64,000 nucleotides of DNA from Streptomyces sp. 840.1 (GTDB taxonomy: Bacteria; Actinomycetota; Actinomycetes; Streptomycetales; Streptomycetaceae): the NCBI RefSeq assembly GCF_003751445.1, contig NZ_RJUU01000001.1, positions 1,741,001-1,805,000 of the forward strand. The letters run 5' to 3'. Every line of letters begins with the position of its first letter. Within the stretch, counting starts at the first letter, position 1. A model generated the notes under the pieces. The model was not told where the DNA came from. It ran no database searches and saw only the letters and a program-made list of their open reading frames with translations. The position numbers and the translations under genes were made by a program. Shown here piece after piece: positions 1 to 8,966 of the stretch.

Positions 1-66
1 CGCCCGCGACCCGCGGCACCGCAGACCGTGCCGTGCGTGCCGCACCGCCCGAACGGGGAGTTCCAG

Positions 67-1356
67 GTGCTCGCTGTCCCGCGTACCCGTACCCACAACC
101 GCCGGCAGGTCCTCACCACCGCCCTCGCCGCGTCCGCCCTGCTGGCCACCGGCGCCATCCCGTCCTTCGCGGCCGGCAACAGGCGGGCCCGCACCCCCCT
201 GCCGACCGCACGACTGCCCCGGCCCACCGGGCCGTTCGAGGTCGGCACCACCGTGCACCACCTCGTCGACCCCTCCCGCGCGGAGCCCTGGCTGCCGGGC
301 ACCGCGGCCCGCCGCGAGCTGATGATCAGCGTCCGCTACCCGGCCGCGCCCGGCGGACCGGCCCGGCGCGAGCCGCAGATGACAGAGGCGGCCGCCGCGC
401 ACTTCGGCGGGCCGGACGGGGCCGCCGCCCTGAACCTGGGCATGGCACCCGGGTCCGTCGACTGGGCCGCCACGCTCAGCCACGCCCGCCGCGACGCACC
501 CGTCGCCGCACGGGCCGGCCGGCTGCCCGTCGTGCTGTACTCCGGCGGGCTGGGCGACCCGCGCACCTGGAACACCGCCTTGGTCGACGACCTCGCGAGC
601 CACGGGTACGCCGTCGTCACGATCGACCACACCTACGAGGCGACCGAGGTGGAGTTCCCCGACGGACGCCTCGCCACCATGCGGATCTTCGACGGGGCGC
701 CGCCCAGCGATCCGGACGCGATCAGCGCCCTGCTGCGCAAGGTCATGGCGGTCCGGGTGGCCGACACCCGGTTCGTGCTGGACCGGCTCCCGGAACTGAA
801 CCGGACGCGCTTCGGGGACGTACTCGATCTGCGCCGGACCGGCATGTTCGGCCACTCCGCGGGTGGCTTCACCGCCGCCCAGACGATGCACGACGACCGG
901 CGGATCCGGGCGGGCATCAACATGGACGGGCAACTGGACTACGTGGGCGGCGCGCAGCCGGACGGCAGCCGGCTGAGCACGGTCGCCACGGACGGGCTGG
1001 ACCGGCCGCTGCTCCTGATGGGGACGGCCGGTGAGGGCTCGGGCGACTACCGGCAGCAGCCGTCCTGGGCGGCGTTCTGGAAGAACACCCGGGGCTGGCG
1101 GGCCGACGTCACCCTGACCGGCTCGCGCCACGCCTCCTACACCGACGCCGAGTCGCTGCTCCCGCAACTGGCCCGCCAGGGCGCGGAACCGGCCGGCGGA
1201 CTGGCCGGGGCCGTCGGGACGGTACGGCCGGACCGGGCGGCGGCCGCGAGCCGCGCGTACGCGGCGTCGTTCTTCGGACGGTGGCTGCGCGGACACGACG
1301 ACTGCCTGCTGCACGGCCCCTCGGACCGCTTCCCCGAGATGGTGTTCACGCCGTAG
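67..1356 (+). CDS. secreted alpha/beta hydrolase (PAF-acetylhydrolase/lipase-like)
   Basis: A 429-residue serine hydrolase that is probably exported and acts on an ester or lipid substrate that cannot be named. The GTG start is chosen because GGGGAG lies about 6 nt upstream; an ATG at 28 would add 13 residues without a good ribosome site. The N-terminus has a twin-arginine motif (RRQVL, residues 12-16) followed by a hydrophobic Ala/Leu stretch ending near SFAA, so Tat export is likely. The nucleophile elbow GHSAGG places Ser near residue 264, with candidate Asp near 287 (INMDG) and His near 355 (SRHAS). It resembles platelet-activating-factor acetylhydrolase/cutinase-like proteins. The upstream neighbour lies outside the window; the next gene is an ECF sigma factor. 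Confidence 0.8.
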   Translation: MLAVPRTRTHNRRQVLTTALAASALLATGAIPSFAAGNRRARTPLPTARLPRPTGPFEVGTTVHHLVDPSRAEPWLPGTAARRELMISVRYPAAPGGPARREPQMTEAAAAHFGGPDGAAALNLGMAPGSVDWAATLSHARRDAPVAARAGRLPVVLYSGGLGDPRTWNTALVDDLASHGYAVVTIDHTYEATEVEFPDGRLATMRIFDGAPPSDPDAISALLRKVMAVRVADTRFVLDRLPELNRTRFGDVLDLRRTGMFGHSAGGFTAAQTMHDDRRIRAGINMDGQLDYVGGAQPDGSRLSTVATDGLDRPLLLMGTAGEGSGDYRQQPSWAAFWKNTRGWRADVTLTGSRHASYTDAESLLPQLARQGAEPAGGLAGAVGTVRPDRAAAASRAYAASFFGRWLRGHDDCLLHGPSDRFPEMVFTP

Positions 1357-1431
1357 CGAAGGAGCCCGAGCCCGGGAGCCGTGTGGCGCGGGTCACCGGA
1401 ACCATCCGCCCATAGCGGAGAGGTAGAGGGT

Positions 1432-2169
1432 GTGAGATGTGATGAACAGCGAGATCGGGAGCGCATGCGCGCACGGATCAGAGCCGGCGACCACGAGGCG
1501 TTCGCCGAGCTCTACGAGGAATACGCGCGGATCGTCTACAACCACGCCTACCGGCTGTCGGGCGACTGGTCGACGGCCGAGGAGGTGCTGTCCGACACCT
1601 TCCTGGCCGCCTGGCGCAACCGCCACTCCGTCGAGCCCGAGGGCGATTCGCTGCGGCCGTGGCTGCTCGGGATCGCCACGAACAAGGCCCGCAACGCCGG
1701 GCGCGGCACCGGACGGCGCCTCGCCTTCCTGGCACGCCGCCCCGCCCCGGAACCCGTGGCGGACATCGCGGACGCCGCGGCCGCCCGCGTCGACGACGCA
1801 CGGCGGCTCGCCGAGGTCCGGCAGGCGCTGAACGGGCTCCGCCGCCAGGAACGCGAGGTGCTGGTCCTCTGCGTCTGGTCCGGCCTCGACTACGCGGAGG
1901 CCGCCGAGGCGCTCGGCGTCCCGGTGGGCACCGTGCGCTCACGGCTCTCCCGCGCCCGCACCCGGCTGCGGCGCCTCACCGACGAGAAGCCCGGCCGGAC
2001 GGCGGACGGTGGAGCGGGCCGGGCGGCCGACGGGGGATCGGCCCGGCCCGCGCGGGAAGCACGGCCGGCGGAAGCGGACCGGTCCGGCCGGGAACCGCGC
2101 CCCGGCCGCGGAGAGGTAGGGAGCAGGGCCGCGTTCGTGGCCCTGCCCATCCAGGAGGAAGCCCGATGA
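1432..2169 (+). CDS. ECF-type RNA polymerase sigma factor
   Basis: A 245-residue sigma-70 family factor that directs RNA polymerase to a regulon that cannot be predicted. Region 2 is visible near residues 15-80 (ARIVYNHAYRLSG, AEEVLSDTFLAAW) and region 4 near 125-175 (REVLVLCVWSGLDYAEAA, then GTVRSRLSRAR). The last 65 or so residues form an Arg/Ala/Gly-rich tail beyond the usual ECF end. The GTG start has GGAGAGG 8 nt upstream; an in-frame ATG at 1465 is an alternative. The stop overlaps the next start (ATGA), so it is translationally coupled to a membrane-anchored partner that may act as its regulator. Confidence 0.85.
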   Translation: MRCDEQRDRERMRARIRAGDHEAFAELYEEYARIVYNHAYRLSGDWSTAEEVLSDTFLAAWRNRHSVEPEGDSLRPWLLGIATNKARNAGRGTGRRLAFLARRPAPEPVADIADAAAARVDDARRLAEVRQALNGLRRQEREVLVLCVWSGLDYAEAAEALGVPVGTVRSRLSRARTRLRRLTDEKPGRTADGGAGRAADGGSARPAREARPAEADRSGREPRPGRGEVGSRAAFVALPIQEEAR

Positions 2170-3248
2170 ACGACCGCACCTCCGGCCCCGACCGGGCCGA
2201 ACACGAGGAACTGGCCCGGCTGTTGCCGGCCCCGGCCGAACGGGACCTGCCCCCGGGCCGATATCTCCACCACAAGGACACCCTGATGCGTCAGATCGAC
2301 CACGACGGCGACCGCGCCACCGCTGCCCCTCGCCCCCGCCCCCGCCTGCTGCGCCCCGCCCTTCTGCTGCCCGCCGCCGGCGCCGCCCTCGGCGCGGTGC
2401 TGCTCACCACCCTCGCCGTGACCGATCAGGACAGCGCCCCGGCGCCGTCCGCAGCGGGCACCCGTTCCGGGGCCACGGCCCCGCGCGGCGCGGCCGTGCT
2501 GCTGGACCGGATCGCGTCGGTCGCCGCGAAGAGCGACGCGGCGACGGTCACCGACGACCAGTTCGTGTACGTCAGGACACTGCAGGCCGAGCAGGAGGGC
2601 GAGTACGGCGGGCCCATGAAGCTGACGAAGCCCGTTGAGCGTGAGGTCTGGATGACTCAGAAAGCCCGGCCGGTGATCAATGAGGGCCTGATTCACCAGG
2701 ACGGCAGGTACTTCCCGATCACCGTCGGGGTCCCGGACGGCGAGACCCCCGTCGGCTACCCGGCGGGCCTCAACCGGCCGACGTACAACTGGCTGGCCTC
2801 GCTGCCCACCGACCCCGACGTCCTGCTGCGGCGGCTCGCCACCGAGATCACCCGGGACCAGGACACGCGCCAGACCCCGGCGAAGGACCGGGACCCGGCC
2901 CAGGACGCCTTCGACGCCATCGGTGAGCTGTTGCAGGAGACGGTGATGCCGCCGAGGACCGCGGCCGCCCTCTACAAGGCCGCCGCGAAGATCCCCGGTG
3001 TGAGCGTGGACGCCGACGTGGTGGACGCGGCAGGCCGGCACGGGATCGGCGTGGCCCGCGACAACACCCGGCCCGGCTGGCGCACCGCTTGGATCTTCGA
3101 CCCGGCCACCCTGGAGTACCTGGGCGAACAGAGCTCCCTCATCAGGGACACCGACATGGGCAAGAAGGGCGCCCTGATCAGCCGGTCGGCGGTGATGGAG
3201 CGCGCGGTGGTCGACGCCCTGCGCGAGAAGCCGTCGACGAAGGCCTGA
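2166..3248 (+). CDS. CU044_5270 family membrane-anchored protein, probable sigma-factor partner
   Basis: A 360-residue protein of the type usually found directly after ECF sigma genes in actinobacteria and named CU044_5270 family. Residues 1-50 are cytoplasmic and acidic, with a HEELARLLPAP motif near the start. One transmembrane helix follows at about residues 58-80 (RPALLLPAAGAALG...), and the remainder would be outside the cell. The start overlaps the sigma stop by ATGA, so the two proteins are made together. An anti-sigma or signal-sensing role is inferred from the operon and topology only; no classical zinc-binding anti-sigma motif is seen. Confidence 0.7.
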   Translation: MNDRTSGPDRAEHEELARLLPAPAERDLPPGRYLHHKDTLMRQIDHDGDRATAAPRPRPRLLRPALLLPAAGAALGAVLLTTLAVTDQDSAPAPSAAGTRSGATAPRGAAVLLDRIASVAAKSDAATVTDDQFVYVRTLQAEQEGEYGGPMKLTKPVEREVWMTQKARPVINEGLIHQDGRYFPITVGVPDGETPVGYPAGLNRPTYNWLASLPTDPDVLLRRLATEITRDQDTRQTPAKDRDPAQDAFDAIGELLQETVMPPRTAAALYKAAAKIPGVSVDADVVDAAGRHGIGVARDNTRPGWRTAWIFDPATLEYLGEQSSLIRDTDMGKKGALISRSAVMERAVVDALREKPSTKA

Positions 3249-3270
3249 TCCCGCGCCCGGCTCACGGAAC

Positions 3271-3310
3271 GACGCCGGCCCCCGGGGAGCGATCCCCGGG
3301 GGCCGGCGTC
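3271..3310. terminator. bidirectional hairpin terminator
   Basis: A perfect 18-bp inverted repeat (GACGCCGGCCCCCGGGGA and its complement) around a GCGA loop. It lies between the convergent CU044_5270 gene and groEL and could end transcription from both sides. There is no T-run, as is usual in Streptomyces. Confidence 0.85.
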
Positions 3311-3344
3311 GTGCTGCTGTGCTGGAGCTACCGATCCGTGAGGA

Positions 3345-5075
<1,731 letters not shown>

Positions 5076-5096
5076 TCACCGGCCCGGTCCAAGTTT

Positions 5097-5123
5097 CTGT
5101 CACTCTCACCCGGAGAGTGCTAA
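5097..5123. promoter_or_regulatory. CIRCE operator (HrcA site), proximal degenerate copy
   Basis: The right arm GAGTGCTAA is perfect. The left arm keeps only CACTC (CTGTCACTC) at the correct 9-nt spacing. It lies immediately downstream of the better site with respect to groEL2 transcription, giving two tandem HrcA targets. Confidence 0.75.
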
Positions 5124-5129
5124 GCCCAA

Positions 5130-5158
5130 TGATTAGCACTCGACCCCCGAGAGTGCAA
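5130..5158 (-). promoter_or_regulatory. candidate groEL2 promoter
   Basis: On the minus strand a TTGCAC -35 box (5153-5158) is followed after 17 nt by TAATCA (5130-5135). It lies inside the CIRCE operators, so HrcA binding would block it directly. Confidence 0.55.
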
Positions 5159-5159
5159 G
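5133..5159. promoter_or_regulatory. CIRCE operator (HrcA site), distal copy
   Basis: TTAGCACTC, nine bases, GAGTGCAAG. This matches the CIRCE consensus TTAGCACTC-N9-GAGTGCTAA at 16 of 18 arm positions. It sits about 165 bp upstream of the groEL2 start. Confidence 0.9.
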
Positions 5160-5237
5160 CGCCCCCCTCCGGAGTGTGGACAACGAGCACCCCCTCCGCA
5201 GGCGGACGACCGGACAGCGCGTGCGAACGGTTCCGGA

Positions 5238-5280
5238 CGCACGGAGGGCCCGTACCCCTGGGGTACGGGCCCTCCGTGCG
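5238..5280 (-). terminator. terminator of the cold-shock gene
   Basis: A 21-bp perfect inverted repeat (CGCACGGAGGGCCCGTACCCC and its complement) separated by a single T. It lies 31 nt past the cold-shock protein stop codon. Confidence 0.85.
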
Positions 5281-5311
5281 TGAGTAGTGTCGTTGGCCGA
5301 CCGCGCCGAAC

Positions 5312-5518
5312 TCAGCCGACGGCGAGCTTGACCATGTCCGCCTGCGGCCCCTTCTGGCCCTGCGAGATTTCGAATTCAACTCGCTGACCCTCTTCGAGGG
5401 TGCGGTATCCGTCCATCTGGATCGCGCTGTAGTGGACGAAAACATCCGCACCACCGTCGACCGCGATGAAGCCGTACCCCTTCTCCGCGTTGAACCACTT
5501 GACGGTGCCCTGAGCCAT
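5312..5518 (-). CDS. cold-shock domain protein (CspA family)
   Basis: A 68-residue single cold-shock domain that binds single-stranded nucleic acid and melts RNA structure. RNP-1 is visible as KGYGFIAV (residues 13-20) and RNP-2 as DVFVHYSAI. Length and sequence are those of the abundant streptomycete CspA-like proteins. The ATG at 5518 has GGGGAG 6 nt upstream; an upstream in-frame ATG at 5548 would add ten residues not typical of the family. A small hairpin (CACCCTC...GAGGGTG, 5581-5602) lies in the probable leader and could be an RNA thermosensor element, but that is speculative. Confidence 0.95.
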   Translation of the reverse strand: MAQGTVKWFNAEKGYGFIAVDGGADVFVHYSAIQMDGYRTLEEGQRVEFEISQGQKGPQADMVKLAVG

Positions 5519-5951
5519 GCCTAACTCCCCTATTACTGGCCCTTGCACAGGACCGCACTTCGCGGGCCCGGGTCAGAACTCACCCTCCGACAGGAGAGGG
5601 TGCGTGCGCCGGAACGCGTCGACCGCGGCCGAATGTATCTGCCCAACTGCCCTCTGCAACAGGTCAATCGGACGAGAATTCTGGGCAGCGCCGAACGCCC
5701 GAATATGAGGAACTCATAAGATTCCAGGGCAAGTCGGGCCAGGCAAAGGCGACTTATGGCGCAAGAGGCTCAGGCACTTTGGCTGCATCTTGTCGTGGCC
5801 GGGCGCATTCTCATATGCGGGCGGCACGGGCAGCGGAGGGGTCTTCCCACACTCTACCGCGCTCAACCATGCAGAATTGCCCCCTCCGCTTCTGTCGCGG
5901 AGAGGGCAATCGCGGTGACTCGTCGAAGCGGGACCGCTCGGGTCCCGGGGC
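5519..5951. other. intergenic region, cold-shock leader/promoter
   Basis: A 433-bp stretch with lower G+C than its surroundings and no convincing gene. It must hold the cold-shock promoter and 5' leader, and the 3' end of the thrC-moaD transcript. Apart from the 5581-5602 hairpin I see no recognisable element. Confidence 0.5.
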
Positions 5952-6230
5952 TCAGCAGCCGCCGGCGACGGCCGGGATGATCGAGATGCCGGCGCCGTCC
6001 GGGGTGACCGCTTCCAGGCCGCCCTCGAAGCGCACGTCGTCGTCGTTGACGTACACGTTGACGAAACGGCGGAGCTTGCCCTGGTCGTCCAGGACACGGG
6101 CGGCGATGCCCGGGTGGTCCTTCTCCAGGGACTCGATGACCTGGGAGAGGGTCGCGCCCTCGGCCGGGACCTCGGCCTGGCCGCCCGTGTAGGTGCGGAG
6201 GATGGTGGGGATACGGACCTTGACGCTCAT
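5952..6230 (-). CDS. MoaD/ThiS/CysO-family sulfur carrier protein
   Basis: A 92-residue beta-grasp, ubiquitin-like sulfur carrier. Members are activated at a C-terminal Gly-Gly and donate sulfur for molybdopterin, thiamine or cysteine synthesis. The C-terminus here reads AVAGGC: the diglycine is followed by one extra Cys, so the mature GG end would need trimming, as known for carriers processed by JAMM-type peptidases. The start MSVKVRIPT is preferred over an upstream ATG at 6254. It lies 71 nt downstream of thrC on the same strand, so the pair is probably co-transcribed. The exact pathway is not determinable here; a CysO-like role is one possibility. Confidence 0.85.
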   Translation of the reverse strand: MSVKVRIPTILRTYTGGQAEVPAEGATLSQVIESLEKDHPGIAARVLDDQGKLRRFVNVYVNDDDVRFEGGLEAVTPDGAGISIIPAVAGGC

Positions 6231-6301
6231 GGTGGGTGCCCTTCCTGGAGTCACGGGTGGTCGGAGGCTGCGGCAGCCTCTCAGCTGGTGCGGCGGACCG
6301 C

Positions 6302-7594
6302 TCAGGCGGTGCCGAGGCCGGCGGCGCGGAAGGCGTCCAGGCTAGGCCTGATCGTCGCCGTCGCCTGCGAGGTGGCGGCCACCGCGTCCAGCGTCTTGAG
6401 GCCGTCACCGGTGTTCAGGACGACCGTCGTGAGCGACGGGTCGAGCAGACCCGCCTCGATCAGCTTCTTCGTCACTCCGACGGTCACCCCGCCCGCGGTC
6501 TCGGCGAAGATGCCCTCGGTGCGCGCCAGCAGCTTGATCGCGTCGACGACCTGCTCGTCGTTGACGTCCTCGACGGCACCGCCGGTGCGGCGGGCGATGT
6601 CCAGGACGTACGGGCCGTCGGCCGGGTTGCCGATCGCCAGGGACTTGGCGATCGTGTTCGGCTTCTGCGGCCGCACCACGTCGTGACCGGCCTTGAAGGC
6701 GGCGGAGACCGGCGAGCAGCCTTCGGCCTGGGCGCCGAAGATCTTGTACGGCCGGTCCTCGACCAGACCGAGCTTGATCAGCTCCTGGAGGCCCTTGTCG
6801 ATCTTCGTGAGCTGCGAGCCGGACGCGATCGGGATGACGATCTGGTCGGGCAGCCGCCAGCCGAGCTGCTCGCAGATCTCGTACGCGAGCGTCTTGGAAC
6901 CCTCGCCGTAGTACGGGCGCAGGTTGACGTTGACGAAGCCCCAGCCCTCGCCGAGCGGGTCGCCGATGAGCTCCGAGCAGAAGCGGTTGACGTCGTCGTA
7001 GTTGCCCTCGATGCCGACCAGCTCACCGCCGTACACCGCGGCCATGACGACCTTGCCCTGCTCCAGGTCGTGCGGGATGAACACACAGGAGCGCAGGCCG
7101 GCGCGGGCTGCGGCGGCGCCCACCGCACCGGCGAGGTTGCCGGTGGAGGAGCAGGAGAGCGTGGTGAAACCGAAGGCACGGGCGGCCTCGACGGCGATCG
7201 CGACGACGCGGTCCTTGAAGGAGTGCGTCGGGTTGCCGGAGTCATCCTTGACGTACAGGCCGCCGGTGACGCCCAGCTCACGGGCGAGGTTGTCGGCCTT
7301 GACCAGCTTGGTGAAGCCGGGGTTGATGTTCGGCTTGTCCGCGACGTCGGAGGGGACCGGCAGCAGCGGCGCGTAACGCCAGATGTTGTCGGGTCCGGCC
7401 TCGATGCGCTTCTTCAGCTCGTCCGGGGAACCGGTCGGCAGGTCGTAAGCCACTTCGAGCGGTCCGAAACAGCTCGAACAGGCGAAAAGGGGACCGAGTG
7501 CGAATCGCTCTCCGCACTCGCGGCAGGAAAGTGCCGCGGCGGGACCGAGGTCCACAGAAGATTCGGTAGATGCTGCAACAGTCTCAACAGCCAT
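6302..7594 (-). CDS. thrC: threonine synthase
   Basis: A 430-residue PLP enzyme that converts O-phosphohomoserine to threonine and phosphate. It has an N-terminal zinc-ribbon-like pair of CxxC motifs (Cys 24/27 and 39/42) and the PLP-lysine motif NPTHSFKDR (Lys 127). The serine/threonine-dehydratase fold continues with SSTGNLAGA, and a TGDGLKTLD motif near the end binds the cofactor phosphate. The ATG at 7594 (MAVETVAAS) is chosen over the longer frame to 7744 because it has AAAGGG 10 nt upstream and the upstream residues come from repeat DNA. A small sulfur-carrier gene follows in the same direction. Confidence 0.93.
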   Translation of the reverse strand: MAVETVAASTESSVDLGPAAALSCRECGERFALGPLFACSSCFGPLEVAYDLPTGSPDELKKRIEAGPDNIWRYAPLLPVPSDVADKPNINPGFTKLVKADNLARELGVTGGLYVKDDSGNPTHSFKDRVVAIAVEAARAFGFTTLSCSSTGNLAGAVGAAAARAGLRSCVFIPHDLEQGKVVMAAVYGGELVGIEGNYDDVNRFCSELIGDPLGEGWGFVNVNLRPYYGEGSKTLAYEICEQLGWRLPDQIVIPIASGSQLTKIDKGLQELIKLGLVEDRPYKIFGAQAEGCSPVSAAFKAGHDVVRPQKPNTIAKSLAIGNPADGPYVLDIARRTGGAVEDVNDEQVVDAIKLLARTEGIFAETAGGVTVGVTKKLIEAGLLDPSLTTVVLNTGDGLKTLDAVAATSQATATIRPSLDAFRAAGLGTA

Positions 7595-7680
7595 GATGGC
7601 GAGGCCCTTTCTCCTCATCTTCCTCGTGACGCGTTTCGCCACGAGACGGAATTGGCACCTTCCCCACCCGACCTCGCGGA

Positions 7681-7722
7681 AGGGGGTCCCCCCTGCTCGA
7701 GCGAAGTCGAGAGCTTGGGGGT
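7681..7722. repeat. Streptomyces-type intergenic palindromic repeat
   Basis: A GGGGGTCCCCCC block joined to CTCGAGCGAAGTCGAGAG and closing with TTGGGGG. The sequence folds as a G/C-arm hairpin around TCGAG/CTCGA. I recall near-identical units scattered between Streptomyces genes. It lies 90-130 bp upstream of thrC, in its leader or promoter. Confidence 0.6.
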
Positions 7723-7784
7723 GGGATGGTTGCCGGGACTTCAACGGGCCGTTCCCTCTGTCCCTCTGGATGAGCGCTATGGCA

Positions 7785-7801
7785 CTGGATCATCGATCCA
7801 G
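7785..7801. promoter_or_regulatory. inverted repeat in the thrC-gpgS divergent promoter region
   Basis: CTGGATC-ATC-GATCCAG, with perfect 7-bp arms and a 3-bp spacer. It sits between the divergent thrC and gpgS genes, where an operator is plausible. The binding protein is unknown. Apart from this and the palindromic repeat, the 335-bp gap holds nothing else recognised. Confidence 0.4.
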
Positions 7802-7929
7802 GCGTTTATCGGCGGACGGACCCCGGCATGCCACGGCCGTCTGCGTTGTTCAAGACTGTAACCGAAGCACCGGACTGTTGAGATAGTCGTCCGAACCGCG
7901 AGATGGATCACATACAGGGAGTATCGACC

Positions 7930-8880
7930 GTGCTGGAAGAGGTCGAACGCTGGCTGACCAGGCGTTCCTGGTCGTGCGCCGACCGCCCGCTGGAGCAGCT
8001 CCTGGCCGCCCGGGGAGGCGACCCGAGGCGCAGCCGCGTGAGTGTCGTACTGCCCGCGCTCAACGAGGCGGCGACGGTCGGGGACATCGTCCGCACGATC
8101 CGGCGCGAGCTCATGGAGAAGGTCCGGCTGGTCGACGAGCTCGTGGTGATCGACTCCGGCTCCACGGACGCGACCTCCGAGGTCGCCCGCGAGGCGGGCG
8201 CCCGGGTGATCCACCGGGACGAGATCCTGCCCCGGCTGCCTGCCGTCCCCGGCAAGGGCGAGGTGCTGTGGCGGTCACTGCTGGTGACCGGCGGTGACAT
8301 CGTCTGCTTCGTCGACGCGGACCTGAAGGACTTCTCGGCCGACTTCGTCTCCGGCATCGTCGGCCCGCTGCTGACCGACCCCTCGGTGCAGTTCGTCAAG
8401 GCGATGTACGACCGTCCCCTCGGGGACACCGCCGGTCAGGGCGGGCGGGTCACCGAACTGGTGGCACGGCCGCTGCTCAATCTGCACTGGCCGCAGCTGG
8501 CCGGCTTCGTCCAGCCGCTGGGCGGCGAGTACGCCATACGCCGCTCGCTGCTCGAACAGCTGCCGTTCCCGGTCGGTTACGGAGTGGAGCTGGGGCTGCT
8601 CGTCGACGCCCTGCACACCGTCGGCCTGGACGCGCTCGGCCAGGTCGACGTCGGCGTCCGCGTCCACCGCCACCAGGACGGCCGGGCGCTCGGCCGGATG
8701 GCGGCGGCCATCTACCGGACCGCCCAGCTGCGGCTTTCGCGCGGCCATCTGGTCCGCCCCGCGCTGACCCAGTTCGAGCGCGGCGAGAACGGCTTCGTGC
8801 CGCACACGTACCCGGTGGACACCGAGGAGCGGCCGCCGATGCGCGAGATCGAGGAGTACGTCGCGCGCCGGGCGGCATGA
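7930..8880 (+). CDS. gpgS: glucosyl-3-phosphoglycerate synthase (GT81)
   Basis: A 316-residue retaining glycosyltransferase that moves glucose from an NDP-glucose to 3-phosphoglycerate, the first step to glucosylglycerate and related polysaccharides. Visible motifs are VVLPALNEAATVGD, the metal-binding CFVDADLKD, GKGEVLWRS, GGRVTELVARPLL and the acceptor-site YGVELGLLVD, in the order seen in mycobacterial GpgS. GTG at 7930 has AGGGAG 8 nt upstream, whereas an ATG at 7903 lacks one. Neighbouring trehalose genes suggest a compatible-solute role. I see no GpgP phosphatase next to it. Confidence 0.88.
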   Translation: MLEEVERWLTRRSWSCADRPLEQLLAARGGDPRRSRVSVVLPALNEAATVGDIVRTIRRELMEKVRLVDELVVIDSGSTDATSEVAREAGARVIHRDEILPRLPAVPGKGEVLWRSLLVTGGDIVCFVDADLKDFSADFVSGIVGPLLTDPSVQFVKAMYDRPLGDTAGQGGRVTELVARPLLNLHWPQLAGFVQPLGGEYAIRRSLLEQLPFPVGYGVELGLLVDALHTVGLDALGQVDVGVRVHRHQDGRALGRMAAAIYRTAQLRLSRGHLVRPALTQFERGENGFVPHTYPVDTEERPPMREIEEYVARRAA

Positions 8881-8966
8881 CGCGGGGCGGCACGGAGCGG
8901 AGGCGGTGCGGCGAGACGCCGCCGTACGCACGTTTGGACAGTTCGGGATCGGGCTAGATTCCGCGC

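Noticed and set aside
6236..7861. Long plus-strand open frame across moaD and thrC
   Set aside because: It is antisense to two clear genes and rich in Asp/Val/Arg/Gly, as typical of complementary-strand shadows in GC-rich DNA.
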